Assembly (NCBI GenBank): GCA_964219355.1
Contig: CAXPOZ010000006.1
Location: 70,707-134,706 of the forward strand
Direction of reading: 5' to 3'
Source of the DNA: Parvularcula sp964219355
Lineage (GTDB): Bacteria > Pseudomonadota > Alphaproteobacteria > Caulobacterales > Parvularculaceae
Length of the DNA stretch: 64,000 nt
A model generated the notes under the pieces. The model ran no database searches. It saw nothing but the letters and a program-made list of their open reading frames with translations, and was not told where the DNA came from. The translations under genes and the position numbers were made by a program. The stretch's first letter is position 1; every line of letters begins with the position of its first letter. This document shows, piece after piece, positions 27,209 to 34,873 of the stretch.

Positions 27209-28609
27209 ATGATGAATAGCCTGATTTCCGGATGGCTGTTGATTCTCGCGTCCAGTTCCTCGCCCTCTTCGCCGCAGACTGTCGAAGATGTCTTTACACC
27301 TGAACACCGCAACACGCTCGTCATGCAGGTTGAGGCCGCCATCGCCAACGCACAGGCCGATCATGGCGTCATCTCCCGCAAAGCGGCGCGGGAAATTGGA
27401 CGGACGGCAACGCTCGAATATGCTCCGCTCGACGACGTCGCAGCGGAGTATAAAATTGTCCGACATCGGATGGTTGCGCTCCTCAATGTATGGCGTCGCT
27501 CATTAAGTCCTGAAGCGCAGAACGCGCTTCATTTCGGTGCCACCACCGTCGATATCTACGACACGGTCCGTATTCTGCAGGTGCGCGAGAGTATCGGCCT
27601 GCTTCGCGAAGATATGCTGGCTGTCGAAGCCCTGTTAGTCGATTTGGCCCGCGAGTATCGCGATACCCCCATGATCGGCCGCACCCTTGGCCAGCACGCC
27701 CTCCCCATCACCTTCGGCAAGAAGGCCTCCGTCTGGGCTGCGGCAAACCGTCGGAACATTGAGCGGCTGAATGACATGGAATGCCGCCTGGTCACCCTCG
27801 GCGTCTTCCGCGGGGCCGTTGGCACCCATCTGGGGCTAGGGCCGAAGGGCATTGAAATTGAAAAGTCGGTCGCCGAGTCGCTGGGTCTTGGCCCCGTGAC
27901 CCCCGCCGACTGGCATGGCATGCGGGATGTTTTCGGGGAGTATGCTTCGGTTCTTTCCATCAGCTCCCGGACATATTCCAAGATTGGTGAGGAGATCTTC
28001 TTTCTCCAATCGACCGATATCGGCGAAGTCTATGAACGCCGCGCCTCAACCGCGATCAGCAGCAGCACCATGCCGCACAAGCGGAATCCAAGCCGTTCAG
28101 AAGCCCTGATACATTGGGGGCGGGTTATCCCGGCCGAGGCAGATATCCTCATGGATGATATCGCCAATGCGTTTGAACGCGACAACACCTCCCGCCCTAA
28201 TAGCACGATTGAAGATCTGTCAGTTGATGCAGCGGAGATGATGGATGATCTCGAATCCCTGCTGGAGCGGCTTGAGGTCGAGCCGGGCAGAATGGCTGAA
28301 AATCTTGGCCGCACGGACGGAATGATCCTTGCCCAGCGGATTGTCTTTGCACTGCAAGAGGATGTCGGCAAGGAAGCAGCTGAGGCGCATGTCACCGAGG
28401 CAGCGAGGGCATCTTTGACGCAAGGCTTGAGTTTTCGGGAGGCATTGCTGGCCGATCCTGAAATCGGCCCCTATTTGACCGATAATATTGATGAGCTTCT
28501 TGATCCGTCTACTTACCTTGGCTTGTCCGCGGAGCAGGCTGACGAGACTATTGCCTGGCTGGCCTCAACGCCAGCAACCCCGGTCTGCGGCGAGACGTCT
28601 GCGAGATAG
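27209..28609 (+). CDS. Fumarase/argininosuccinase-superfamily lyase
   Basis: 466-residue lyase. The superfamily signature SSTMPHKRNPSRSE lies near residues 283-296, and HFGATTVDIYDT is the first active-site block. The C-terminal end (LGLSAEQADETI) resembles carboxymuconate cycloisomerase and adenylosuccinate lyase C-domains. Members split C-N, C-O or lactone bonds, usually releasing fumarate. The start is supported by AGGAG nine bases upstream. The first ~24 residues (MMNSLISGWLLILASSSSPS) are hydrophobic and lie before the normal fold start, which is unusual; either they are a signal-like extension or translation begins later. Last gene of the operon, followed by a strong terminator. The reaction is not assigned. 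Confidence 0.85.
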   Translation: MMNSLISGWLLILASSSSPSSPQTVEDVFTPEHRNTLVMQVEAAIANAQADHGVISRKAAREIGRTATLEYAPLDDVAAEYKIVRHRMVALLNVWRRSLSPEAQNALHFGATTVDIYDTVRILQVRESIGLLREDMLAVEALLVDLAREYRDTPMIGRTLGQHALPITFGKKASVWAAANRRNIERLNDMECRLVTLGVFRGAVGTHLGLGPKGIEIEKSVAESLGLGPVTPADWHGMRDVFGEYASVLSISSRTYSKIGEEIFFLQSTDIGEVYERRASTAISSSTMPHKRNPSRSEALIHWGRVIPAEADILMDDIANAFERDNTSRPNSTIEDLSVDAAEMMDDLESLLERLEVEPGRMAENLGRTDGMILAQRIVFALQEDVGKEAAEAHVTEAARASLTQGLSFREALLADPEIGPYLTDNIDELLDPSTYLGLSAEQADETIAWLASTPATPVCGETSAR

Positions 28610-28646
28610 CTCGTTCAGACATCGCGCTTAAGCTACGAAACTCAAG

Positions 28647-28680
28647 AAAAAAGCCCGGACAATTCGTCCGGGCTTTTTTA
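28647..28680. terminator. Bidirectional rho-independent terminator
   Basis: Stem AAGCCCGGAC / GTCCGGGCTT with loop AATTC, flanked by an A run on the left and a T run on the right. It ends the receptor-to-lyase operon (plus) and the DUF1328 gene (minus). Confidence 0.92.
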
Positions 28681-28697
28681 TTCTCATGTGGCGCCTG

Positions 28698-28871
28698 TTA
28701 AAGCGGGCTTCGCCCACGGACTGCACGCGCGATAAACGTGACGACCAAAAGCGCCAAGAAAATGAAGAACAGAATTTGCGCAATACCGGCCGATGCGCCG
28801 GCGATGCCGCCGAATCCAAGTGCTGCTGCGGCAATGGCAAGTACGAAAAAAGCAAGTGCCCATCCAAGCAT
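28698..28871 (-). CDS. DUF1328 (UPF0391) small membrane protein
   Basis: 57-residue protein made almost wholly of two membrane helices: MLGWALAFFVLAIAAAALGF and a second after GGIAGASAGIAQILFF, with a short basic end RAVRGRSPL. This is the standard DUF1328 form. The start at 28871 is set by AGGAG eight bases upstream; an ATG seven codons earlier has no ribosome site and adds nonfamily residues. A perfect EcfG-type promoter lies 58 bp upstream, so it is expected to be induced in general stress. DUF1328 genes are frequent members of alphaproteobacterial stress regulons; the molecular role is unknown. Confidence 0.88.
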   Translation of the reverse strand: MLGWALAFFVLAIAAAALGFGGIAGASAGIAQILFFIFLALLVVTFIARAVRGRSPL

Positions 28872-28928
28872 GATAATATCTCCTAATAACAAAATATTGG
28901 TTCGAAGCTAAGTAGCTTACACGGAATA

Positions 28929-28953
28929 AACGAGGTGGCCTCACTGCGGTTCC
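28929..28953 (-). promoter_or_regulatory. EcfG-type promoter of the DUF1328 gene
   Basis: On the minus strand: GGAAC (28949-28953), 16-bp spacer, CGTT (28929-28932). This matches the known alphaproteobacterial general stress promoter GGAAC-N16/17-CGTT exactly. Confidence 0.85.
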
Positions 28954-29071
28954 CAGAGGGCCAGAATTAAATCTTCGACCGGCCGGGAACTTTATTGGAA
29001 CTCTCGCTTTTTATCCCCTGAACCGCGCTGTGCGCCTGAGATTCTGGTCACGACGCTAACTGCCATTTGGC

Positions 29072-29947
29072 ATGAAAAGGGGTGTGCCTAAGATCATGAT
29101 CGTCCTTATCAATCGGGATTCTGGATCCACTTCTGATTGCACGAGCTCAGAGCTGCAGCAGATATTGCAGGAACACGACTTAACTGCCCAAATTATCGAG
29201 ACCTGCTCAGATGACCTGACACGCTCTATCTCTGACACGGTCGAAAAAGATCCCGAAATGATCATCGCGATCGGTGGCGATGGCACGGCTGCATGCCTTC
29301 TCGACCAATGCCATGGCCGTGATATTGAAGTTCTTCCGCTTCCCGGCGGCACCATGAATCTCTTACATAAATCTTTGCACGGCGAATTTGACGACTGGCA
29401 AGATTGCCTGACCAAGGCACTGACAACGGGCAAGACCCGCAAGATTTCCTGTGGTCAGGTCGCTGACAGGACATTTTATGTCGGCGCGACCTTCGGGCAG
29501 CTATCCCATCTCTCCGAGGTCCGGGAAAAGATCCGTGAAGGCAGTTTCACAGAAGCTGCCGATGAGCTCATCAAGACAGAAGCTCTCGACCTCACGACCA
29601 CGCTTGAAATCACCTATAAGGAAGCAACAGGCCGCGAAGCGAGACTTGATGCAACTGCGGTCGGCTCACTCCTCATCGCTGGGAATGGCCCTGCCCATTA
29701 CCGCTTTGATATTGGTATCATGGATCCCGGCTCTCATTTCTCACTTGCGAAAACGGCACTTGCTGCCATCGTCAATGACTGGCGCAAACTGGAAGATATC
29801 GATTTCATTCGGACACGTGCCTTCACCGTGTTTGACAATGAAAGAGACGAGATCGCCGCGACACTCGACGGTGAACCGGCAGAACTCCCCAATCTGTGTG
29901 ACGTCAAAATCAAAGAGAATGTCGTATCAGTACGAACCGCAAAATGA
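29072..29947 (+). CDS. Diacylglycerol-kinase-like (DAGK catalytic) protein
   Basis: 291-residue cytoplasmic protein of the diacylglycerol/sphingosine/YegS lipid kinase family. The nucleotide motif IAIGGDGTAACLLDQC holds the conserved GGDGT, and LPLPGGTMNLLHKSLHG is the second conserved block, with a T-M-N in place of the common T-x-N. The C-terminal part ends with DGEPAELP, the usual family end motif. It probably phosphorylates a lipid or related alcohol. The start could also be the ATG at 29096, which begins directly with the family-like MIVLINRDSGST. It overlaps the next gene by ATGA, so the two proteins are coupled. Confidence 0.87.
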   Translation: MKRGVPKIMIVLINRDSGSTSDCTSSELQQILQEHDLTAQIIETCSDDLTRSISDTVEKDPEMIIAIGGDGTAACLLDQCHGRDIEVLPLPGGTMNLLHKSLHGEFDDWQDCLTKALTTGKTRKISCGQVADRTFYVGATFGQLSHLSEVREKIREGSFTEAADELIKTEALDLTTTLEITYKEATGREARLDATAVGSLLIAGNGPAHYRFDIGIMDPGSHFSLAKTALAAIVNDWRKLEDIDFIRTRAFTVFDNERDEIAATLDGEPAELPNLCDVKIKENVVSVRTAK

Positions 29948-30756
29948 ACATCACCCGCCTGGCGCATGTGGCGGACCTGCATTTCGGCGCGCTTGATAAA
30001 GCTGCGTTAGACGTCTTCACGTCTTTCATTCAGTCAAACAACGTTGAAGGAATTGTGATCTCGGGCGACCTCACCCAACGCGGTAGCCATCACGAGTTTG
30101 AGCAGTTCAAAGCGTGGTCTCGTGAGGTTTCAGTACCTCTCATCTGCGTACCGGGCAACCATGATACGCCCATGTATAGCGTGGCACGCCGCGCCATAAG
30201 CCCGTTCAGACGATATAATTCTTATACAGATCATATCCCGGGTTCCGGTACTTTTGGTTCATTCCAGGTCGAAGGGCTGAATACCGCTCGTGGATGGCAA
30301 TTCCGGCTCAATTGGGCGGAAGGGTCGGTCAGGCAAGGTGATCTGACAGAACTGCTTAGCAGATACCCGAAAGATTCAGACACTATCTCCGTCATCGCGT
30401 GTCATCACCCTTTTCTCTCCCCGCCGTCTTCGCCTTTGCGGATCCGTACACGCCGCGGCGTCTGGGCCAGTCGGGCAGTGGCCGATAGTAAGGTGAGCCT
30501 GCTCCTTGCCGGCCATGTCCACACCCCCACAACGACCTGGCGAGGCACAAAAGAGAAAGGCTATCTTTCGGTGACGTCTGGGACGCTGTCGCAACGGCTC
30601 CGCCGTCATCCGCCCAGCTTCAATCTCATTTCTCTTTATCAGGACAAGATCGAAATCGAGGCTGTCATGGCGACAGAAGCTCAAGCCGGCCACCGCAAGA
30701 TACTGGGGACTTGGCCACGCCAGGGCAGCCAAATCCTTCCCCACCCAAACCGGTAA
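29944..30756 (+). CDS. Calcineurin-like metallophosphoesterase
   Basis: 270-residue phosphoesterase with the full set of metal motifs: HVADLHFG (D-x-H), VISGDLTQRG (GDxxxRG-like), VPGNHDTP (GNHD), ACHHPFL and LAGHVHTP (GHxH). It is the cAMP phosphodiesterase-like (CpdA/Icc) branch, but substrates in this branch range from cyclic nucleotides to phospholipids. It starts inside the stop of the lipid-kinase-like gene. That coupling suggests a phospho-lipid or phospho-alcohol cycle (kinase plus phosphatase), which is inference. Confidence 0.88.
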   Translation: MNITRLAHVADLHFGALDKAALDVFTSFIQSNNVEGIVISGDLTQRGSHHEFEQFKAWSREVSVPLICVPGNHDTPMYSVARRAISPFRRYNSYTDHIPGSGTFGSFQVEGLNTARGWQFRLNWAEGSVRQGDLTELLSRYPKDSDTISVIACHHPFLSPPSSPLRIRTRRGVWASRAVADSKVSLLLAGHVHTPTTTWRGTKEKGYLSVTSGTLSQRLRRHPPSFNLISLYQDKIEIEAVMATEAQAGHRKILGTWPRQGSQILPHPNR

Positions 30757-30790
30757 TCTCCATACGTGCCCTGCAAAAGGGTGAGGTAAC

Positions 30791-30816
30791 GGAACCCCAG
30801 AACATGCTCATGCGTA
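30791..30816 (+). promoter_or_regulatory. EcfG-type promoter of the DUF883-like gene (near consensus)
   Basis: GGAAC (30791-30795), 17-bp spacer, CGTA (30813-30816), 35 bp before the start codon. One mismatch in the -10 element. Confidence 0.65.
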
Positions 30817-30850
30817 GGTAGGGTGTGCAATTTTTTGGAGGTTTCACATC

Positions 30851-31144
30851 ATGAATACCCAAACGACGAATGTGAATGGTGAGAGCCACGATCTGGACAC
30901 TCTTCGCGCGGATGTTTCGGCCCTGCGGGCTGATTTGCAGACGCTTCTTTCCGATGCTGGCAAAGTTGCAGGTGAATTCGCTGACAGCGGTATGAAGCGC
31001 GGCAAGGAAGCCGCATCCCGCATGTCATCGGCTGGCAAGGACGGCATTGCGAAGGCGGAGAACAGCGTGAAGGATCATCCTGTCGCCGCCCTCGGCATCG
31101 CTTTCGCCTTTGGTGCCCTTCTGGGCTTTGCCAAGCGGAAATAA
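30851..31144 (+). CDS. DUF883-like (ElaB/YqjD) membrane-tethered protein
   Basis: 97-residue protein with an amphipathic, coiled-coil-forming N-terminal part (DTLRADVSALRADLQTLLSD), an Ala/Lys-rich middle and a C-terminal membrane segment HPVAALGIAFAFGALLGFA ending in KRK. This is the ElaB/YqjD/DUF883 layout, inner-membrane proteins that in E. coli associate with ribosomes in stationary phase. The ribosome site GGAGG is clear. It has a near-consensus EcfG promoter and is followed 3 bp later by a second membrane protein gene. Confidence 0.88.
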   Translation: MNTQTTNVNGESHDLDTLRADVSALRADLQTLLSDAGKVAGEFADSGMKRGKEAASRMSSAGKDGIAKAENSVKDHPVAALGIAFAFGALLGFAKRK

Positions 31145-31147
31145 CCA

Positions 31148-31546
31148 GTGGACAAGGCTAAGCTTCGCCTGTTTGCAGGGATCGCTGGCGCCCTCTTTGG
31201 CTTTTGTGGCCTGGTGGCGCTGGCGGTCGCTGGCAGTATTGCATTGGCCGCGGCGATTGGCCTTGGTCCAGCCGTGGCTGTATTAGCGGGCGCTTTTCTT
31301 CTGCTCGCGATAATGTGTTTCAGCTTTTTCCTTCTGCCGACGAAATCGATCGAGGAAGAAATCCATCAGGCCGAGGAGTTGGGATCTGCGGCCCTCGCAG
31401 ACCTTCCCTTTGATACCCTCAAGCAGTTTATCAAGAAGCACCCATTATCCGCTACCGCGATCGCACTGACGGTTGGCTATAGCCTGATCAAGAACCCGCA
31501 AGGCCTGGCAAAGCAGGCACAGCGGGCGATGATCCATTTTATGTAA
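31148..31546 (+). CDS. Small inner-membrane protein, partner of DUF883-like gene
   Basis: 132-residue protein beginning with GTG. It has two strongly hydrophobic helices near residues 7-35 and 40-62, then a cytoplasmic segment (KSIEEEIHQAEELGSAALA) and a final amphipathic part. The pattern resembles YqjE/holin-III-type membrane proteins that follow YqjD-like genes, but similarity is weak. Its DTLKQFIKKHPLSATAIALTVGYSLIK region echoes the C-terminus of the preceding DUF883-like protein. It is likely co-transcribed and stress-induced. Function unknown. Confidence 0.8.
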   Translation: MDKAKLRLFAGIAGALFGFCGLVALAVAGSIALAAAIGLGPAVAVLAGAFLLLAIMCFSFFLLPTKSIEEEIHQAEELGSAALADLPFDTLKQFIKKHPLSATAIALTVGYSLIKNPQGLAKQAQRAMIHFM

Positions 31547-31630
31547 AAATATTTCGCGAGGCCGGAACCAACTTCGGATGCCGGCGTTTTAGATTAGATA
31601 CCTGCCCACCCTGCGGGTGTTTTCCTGCCC

Positions 31631-31676
31631 AAAGGAGCCGATGCCCCTCTGCCCCTGCCTCAGCATCGGCTCCTTT
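31631..31676. terminator. Long-stem terminator
   Basis: Perfect 14-bp stem AAAGGAGCCGATGC / GCATCGGCTCCTTT with an 18-base loop. It follows the DUF883-like operon by 84 bp and precedes the entericidin promoter. Confidence 0.8.
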
Positions 31677-31725
31677 ACCCCCCACATTTACTTCCATGTT
31701 TATCCGTTTACGTCTTTCTCTAGAC

Positions 31726-31750
31726 GGAACCTTTTTCTCAGCCGATCGTT
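31726..31750 (+). promoter_or_regulatory. EcfG-type promoter of the entericidin gene
   Basis: GGAAC (31726-31730), 16-bp spacer, CGTT (31747-31750), exact match, 27 bp before the start codon. Confidence 0.87.
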
Positions 31751-31777
31751 TCTATTGGGACAACCATGGAGGCTATC

Positions 31778-31915
31778 ATGAGACGCTATTGGAAACTCTT
31801 CGGCATGTCCCTCTTCGCAGCGGGAACTGTTGCTTGCTCAACTATCGAAGGCGTCGGCAAGGACGTCGAGGAAGTTGGTGAGGAAATTCAGGAGACCTCT
31901 GAGAACAATCGTTGA
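31778..31915 (+). CDS. Entericidin-type small lipoprotein
   Basis: 45-residue reading frame, short enough to be missed by length-filtered gene calling. It has a lipoprotein signal MRRYWKLFGMSLFAAGTVAC followed by STIEGVGKDVEEVGEEIQ, which matches the entericidin EcnA/EcnB family (N-terminal ACNTxxGxGxDVxxxG pattern). The ribosome site GGAGG lies five bases before the ATG. A perfect EcfG promoter sits directly upstream and a terminator directly downstream, so it is a stand-alone stress gene. Entericidins are membrane lipoproteins tied to stationary-phase lysis control in enterobacteria; the role in Alphaproteobacteria is not established. Confidence 0.9.
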   Translation: MRRYWKLFGMSLFAAGTVACSTIEGVGKDVEEVGEEIQETSENNR

Positions 31916-31939
31916 GGCGAAACAAGCACAAGAACTGGA

Positions 31940-31976
31940 CCGGATGAACTTCAGTTCGATCCGGCCCATTTTTGTA
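31940..31976 (+). terminator. Terminator after the entericidin gene
   Basis: Stem CCGGAT / ATCCGG extended inward by GAAC/GTTC pairing with one bulge, followed by CCCATTTTTGT. Confidence 0.78.
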
Positions 31977-32009
31977 TTTCAATTTCATCTTTTTACAGAC
32001 GGATAGAAC

Positions 32010-32522
32010 ATGACCAATGCTGCATTGAAAATCGCAACGACCGAATTTGAACCCGACGTTGGAATGACTGACCAGGAACGCGCAGATGTCGCAAACGCCC
32101 TTTCACACGTTCTCGCCGACACCTACATGCTCTTCATCAAAACCCAAGGCATTCACTGGAATGTGACGGGTCCGTCGTTCGTCGGCATCCACAAGCTGAC
32201 CGAAGAACACTATGAGAATATGTATGAGGCGATCGACAAGATTGCTGAACGCATCCGTGCGCTTGGGATCAAAGCCCCGGCTAGCTATGCCAAATATGGT
32301 GAGCTGTCTTCCATTTCCGACAATGGTGATGACTATTCTTCAGTTGGAGATATGCTCAACACGCTGATCAGCGACCATCAGAAGGCTGTGCAATCCATGC
32401 GCAAAGCGATTGGTTGGTGTGAAGATAAAAAAGACTTCGTGACGGCCGACATGATGATCGAGCGTATGGCCTGGCACGAGGAAGCGATCTGGATGCTCAA
32501 ATCCCTATCTGCAAGTTCGTAA
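32010..32522 (+). CDS. dps: Dps-family DNA-binding ferritin-like protein
   Basis: 170-residue protein of the Dps/ferritin fold. The ferroxidase ligands are in HWNVTGPSFVGIHKLTEEH and the following helix YEAIDKIAERIRALG. Helix ends and the KYGELSSISD loop fit Dps. It stores iron and protects DNA from peroxide by forming a dodecamer. It sits inside the stress block but has no visible GGAAC-type promoter of its own; no OxyR/Fur site was recognised in the 94-bp leader. A strong terminator lies downstream, shared with the convergent kinase gene. Confidence 0.93.
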   Translation: MTNAALKIATTEFEPDVGMTDQERADVANALSHVLADTYMLFIKTQGIHWNVTGPSFVGIHKLTEEHYENMYEAIDKIAERIRALGIKAPASYAKYGELSSISDNGDDYSSVGDMLNTLISDHQKAVQSMRKAIGWCEDKKDFVTADMMIERMAWHEEAIWMLKSLSASS

Positions 32523-32546
32523 TCCGACCAGGCAGACAACCTTTTC

Positions 32547-32580
32547 AAAGGCGGGAGTTTCATCAGCTCCCGCCTTTTTG
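32547..32580. terminator. Bidirectional terminator between dps and the HWE kinase
   Basis: 11-bp stem AAAGGCGGGAG / CTCCCGCCTTT with a 9-base loop and a following T tract; the reverse strand also ends in a U-rich run. Confidence 0.9.
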
Positions 32581-34377
32581 TTATCGCGGAGGAATTCTCA
32601 ACTCCACATGATAACCCCGTTCATTGACTGCCTGTGTGAGCTCTGCCGAAAGTTGGCGTGCAAATGCCGTCATGAGCTTTGATCCAAGTCCTGAAGATGA
32701 CTCACCGACCTTTCCGGCCTTCCCGTCATCCTGGATTGAGAGAACCAGATCGTCGCCATCTTCGATCAATGTCACGCTGATCTCTTCACCATCACCGGAT
32801 TCAAGGGCATATTTCACCGAATTCGTGATCGCCTCCAGAACGAACAGTGCCATCGGGATCGCGTCATCCGACACTCTCTCGACCTCGGCTATGTTCCAGC
32901 GCAATCGCCCACCGAATTCCTCTATACCGAGCGCACCCTGCAGGTGCTCCAGCAGCGCATCGAAGAATCGCCGCATCTGGACATACTCAAGTCGCTCATG
33001 CTGATAAAGAGTTTGGTGTACAATCGAAAGTGCATCGATCCTGTTACGGACGTTTCCAAGCACTCTTCTTGCTTGAGTATCCTCGAGAGGCCGCATCTGC
33101 AGTCGAACAAAGCTGCTGACAATTTGTAAGTTGTTTTTTACGCGGTGATGGATCTCTTTGACCGCCGCATCGCGTACAGCAATCGCTTCGTGCAATTCCT
33201 CATCCCGCTGCCCGATCCGTCTCGCCATATTCTCAAGAATGGAAGATAGCTTCGATATTTCCTGCGGCGCCTCTTCGAACGAGGCATCAGGCGTATAATC
33301 ATATTTCCCGACAGCATAAGCAGCCGTCATGCGCCGTAATGGCCAGAACCATTTGAGGATCAAATGTTCGATCGCGAACCAGACAGCGATCAGAGTCAGG
33401 AGGAATGTCAGTATCGGCAAGCCGATCGTTACTGCCGGGCGTAGAGTGAACTCGCTGACAATCCCCGGCGCCGGCCGTGAGACCATGGCGTAGATACCGC
33501 CCTCGCCGATAGGGCGGATCACGCGGTCATAAGGATCACCTTCATTGTCATCGACGACATCCAGCATCGTCTCATTGGACTGCACGGCCTTGCGAACGTC
33601 CAGCGCACGACCATCCTGAAACCTCACGCTGCCAAAGACATTCCCGTCGCTATCAACGAGCGCAACTTCGATATCATCCCGCTCTCGGGGGGCTGGCATG
33701 GCAGACATGAGTCTGTAGATATTGATCCCTATACTGGCAGATCCTGCGAACTCTCCATTCTCATCCTCTAGCCTGTGGAGTGAAGCAAATGACCATTCAT
33801 CGCTCTCGACACCGATGAACGCACCTGTCCTTAACGTCACACGGCCATCTCTGAGCTGTGCATGCCAGTAGCGATCCTGGATCTCATAACCAGGCTCACC
33901 TCTGGCCGTACATTTGGCCAGCCCAGTCACACCATAGTGAACGATATTCTGTACGTAGGGAAACACAGGCTTGATGCGCGCCATGGTCTCAGAACATCTG
34001 TCTTCGGCGATATCATCACTGAAAATCGCGAGGAGCGATTCTGCCGAGGCAACAGATTTCTCAATCCAGTCGATAGCATTGTCAGACGCCAGAATGAGCT
34101 CTTCCTGACGATCTTGAACGGTATTTCGGCTATCGAGATAGGCTCGCCACCCAGCGATGACGAGGACAGGGCTTAATGCTGCAGCAATCGTTACAAGGAG
34201 ACGCGCGCGGAGGCTTTGAAGTGCCTTTGGAACGCTCGTGGCATTGCCGTTTGCGCCCTTCCCACTTCCAGCCTTAACCTCTCCCTCCTTGGAGGGAGGC
34301 TGCTTCAGCCATGATGTCCGAGATTGCGTCGCTAGCTTTTGCGCCTTGCTCGTCGCTGAATCCTGCTGATCCGTCAT
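32581..34377 (-). CDS. Membrane sensor histidine kinase of the HisKA_2/HWE type
   Basis: 598-residue kinase. A membrane segment near residues 58-76 (LLVTIAAALSPVLVIAGW) is followed by a periplasmic Cache-like domain, a second membrane segment near residue 315-335, a HAMP-like linker, then HisKA_2 with the phospho-acceptor His in EIHHRVKNNLQIVSS and a compact HATPase domain ending GLGSKLMTAFARQL. This kinase type is the usual PhyR activator in Alphaproteobacteria. The ATG at 34377 has GAGGA nine bases upstream, and no later start precedes the first membrane helix, so the 104-nt overlap with ecfG is real. It is therefore in one unit with nepR-ecfG and probably senses envelope or osmotic stress. 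Confidence 0.92.
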   Translation of the reverse strand: MTDQQDSATSKAQKLATQSRTSWLKQPPSKEGEVKAGSGKGANGNATSVPKALQSLRARLLVTIAAALSPVLVIAGWRAYLDSRNTVQDRQEELILASDNAIDWIEKSVASAESLLAIFSDDIAEDRCSETMARIKPVFPYVQNIVHYGVTGLAKCTARGEPGYEIQDRYWHAQLRDGRVTLRTGAFIGVESDEWSFASLHRLEDENGEFAGSASIGINIYRLMSAMPAPRERDDIEVALVDSDGNVFGSVRFQDGRALDVRKAVQSNETMLDVVDDNEGDPYDRVIRPIGEGGIYAMVSRPAPGIVSEFTLRPAVTIGLPILTFLLTLIAVWFAIEHLILKWFWPLRRMTAAYAVGKYDYTPDASFEEAPQEISKLSSILENMARRIGQRDEELHEAIAVRDAAVKEIHHRVKNNLQIVSSFVRLQMRPLEDTQARRVLGNVRNRIDALSIVHQTLYQHERLEYVQMRRFFDALLEHLQGALGIEEFGGRLRWNIAEVERVSDDAIPMALFVLEAITNSVKYALESGDGEEISVTLIEDGDDLVLSIQDDGKAGKVGESSSGLGSKLMTAFARQLSAELTQAVNERGYHVELRIPPR

Positions 34378-34873
34378 TCAACATTTCCTCAAGCGCGCTC
34401 CGCCCACGGCTCACACGGCTCTTGATCGTTCCCACGGCGCATCCGCAGATAGCAGCAGCTTCATCATAGGCAAGGCCACCAGCACCAACGAGAATCACAG
34501 CTTCCCGTTGCTCTGAGGGGAGTTTTTGCAAGGCATTTCGCAGCGCGAGAACCTCCAACGGCGCAGACGGATCATCGACAGCCATCAGCGTCCCTTCTGC
34601 GACTTCCTGATCCAGCGGCTGAGACCGCCATGCTCTACGCTGCTCGGAATAAAAGTGATTTCGCAGGATCGTGAAAACCCAAGCACGCAGATTGGTGCCT
34701 TCCTTATAGCTTTCGCGGGATTTCCACGCCTTCAGCATGGCTTCCTGCGCTAAATCATCCGCCATCGATGCATTACCGCACATGCTTCTGGCGAAAGCAC
34801 GAAGCTGCGGAATAAGGACGGTCAGCTCTTTTTTGAAATTCTCGTCTTCAGACGGATGTGATGCACTCCCCAT
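34274..34873 (-). CDS. ecfG: ECF sigma factor EcfG (general stress sigma)
   Basis: 199-residue extracytoplasmic-function sigma factor. Region 2 (RAFARSMCGNASMADDLAQEAMLKAW, split here only for reading) is followed by the -10-recognition stretch LRAWVFTILRNHFYSEQRR. Region 4 contains PSEQREAVILVGAGGLAYDE and GCAVGTIKSRVSRGRSALEE. The gene sits directly after nepR, with TAATG overlap, and opposite phyR, the arrangement typical of alphaproteobacterial EcfG (sigma-T, SigE, RpoE4). It directs transcription from GGAAC-N16/17-CGTT promoters, six of which are visible in this window, one of them its own. Confidence 0.95.
   Translation of the reverse strand: MGSASHPSEDENFKKELTVLIPQLRAFARSMCGNASMADDLAQEAMLKAWKSRESYKEGTNLRAWVFTILRNHFYSEQRRAWRSQPLDQEVAEGTLMAVDDPSAPLEVLALRNALQKLPSEQREAVILVGAGGLAYDEAAAICGCAVGTIKSRVSRGRSALEEMLNDGSAGFSDEQGAKASDAISDIMAEAASLQGGRG

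Noticed and set aside
28985..29005. EcfG promoter for the lipid-kinase-like gene
   Set aside because: Two GGAAC motifs occur, but neither has CGTT at 16-17 bp spacing.
32010..32522. Dps under EcfG control
   Set aside because: No GGAAC motif with correct spacing exists in its leader; read-through from the entericidin promoter would have to pass a terminator.
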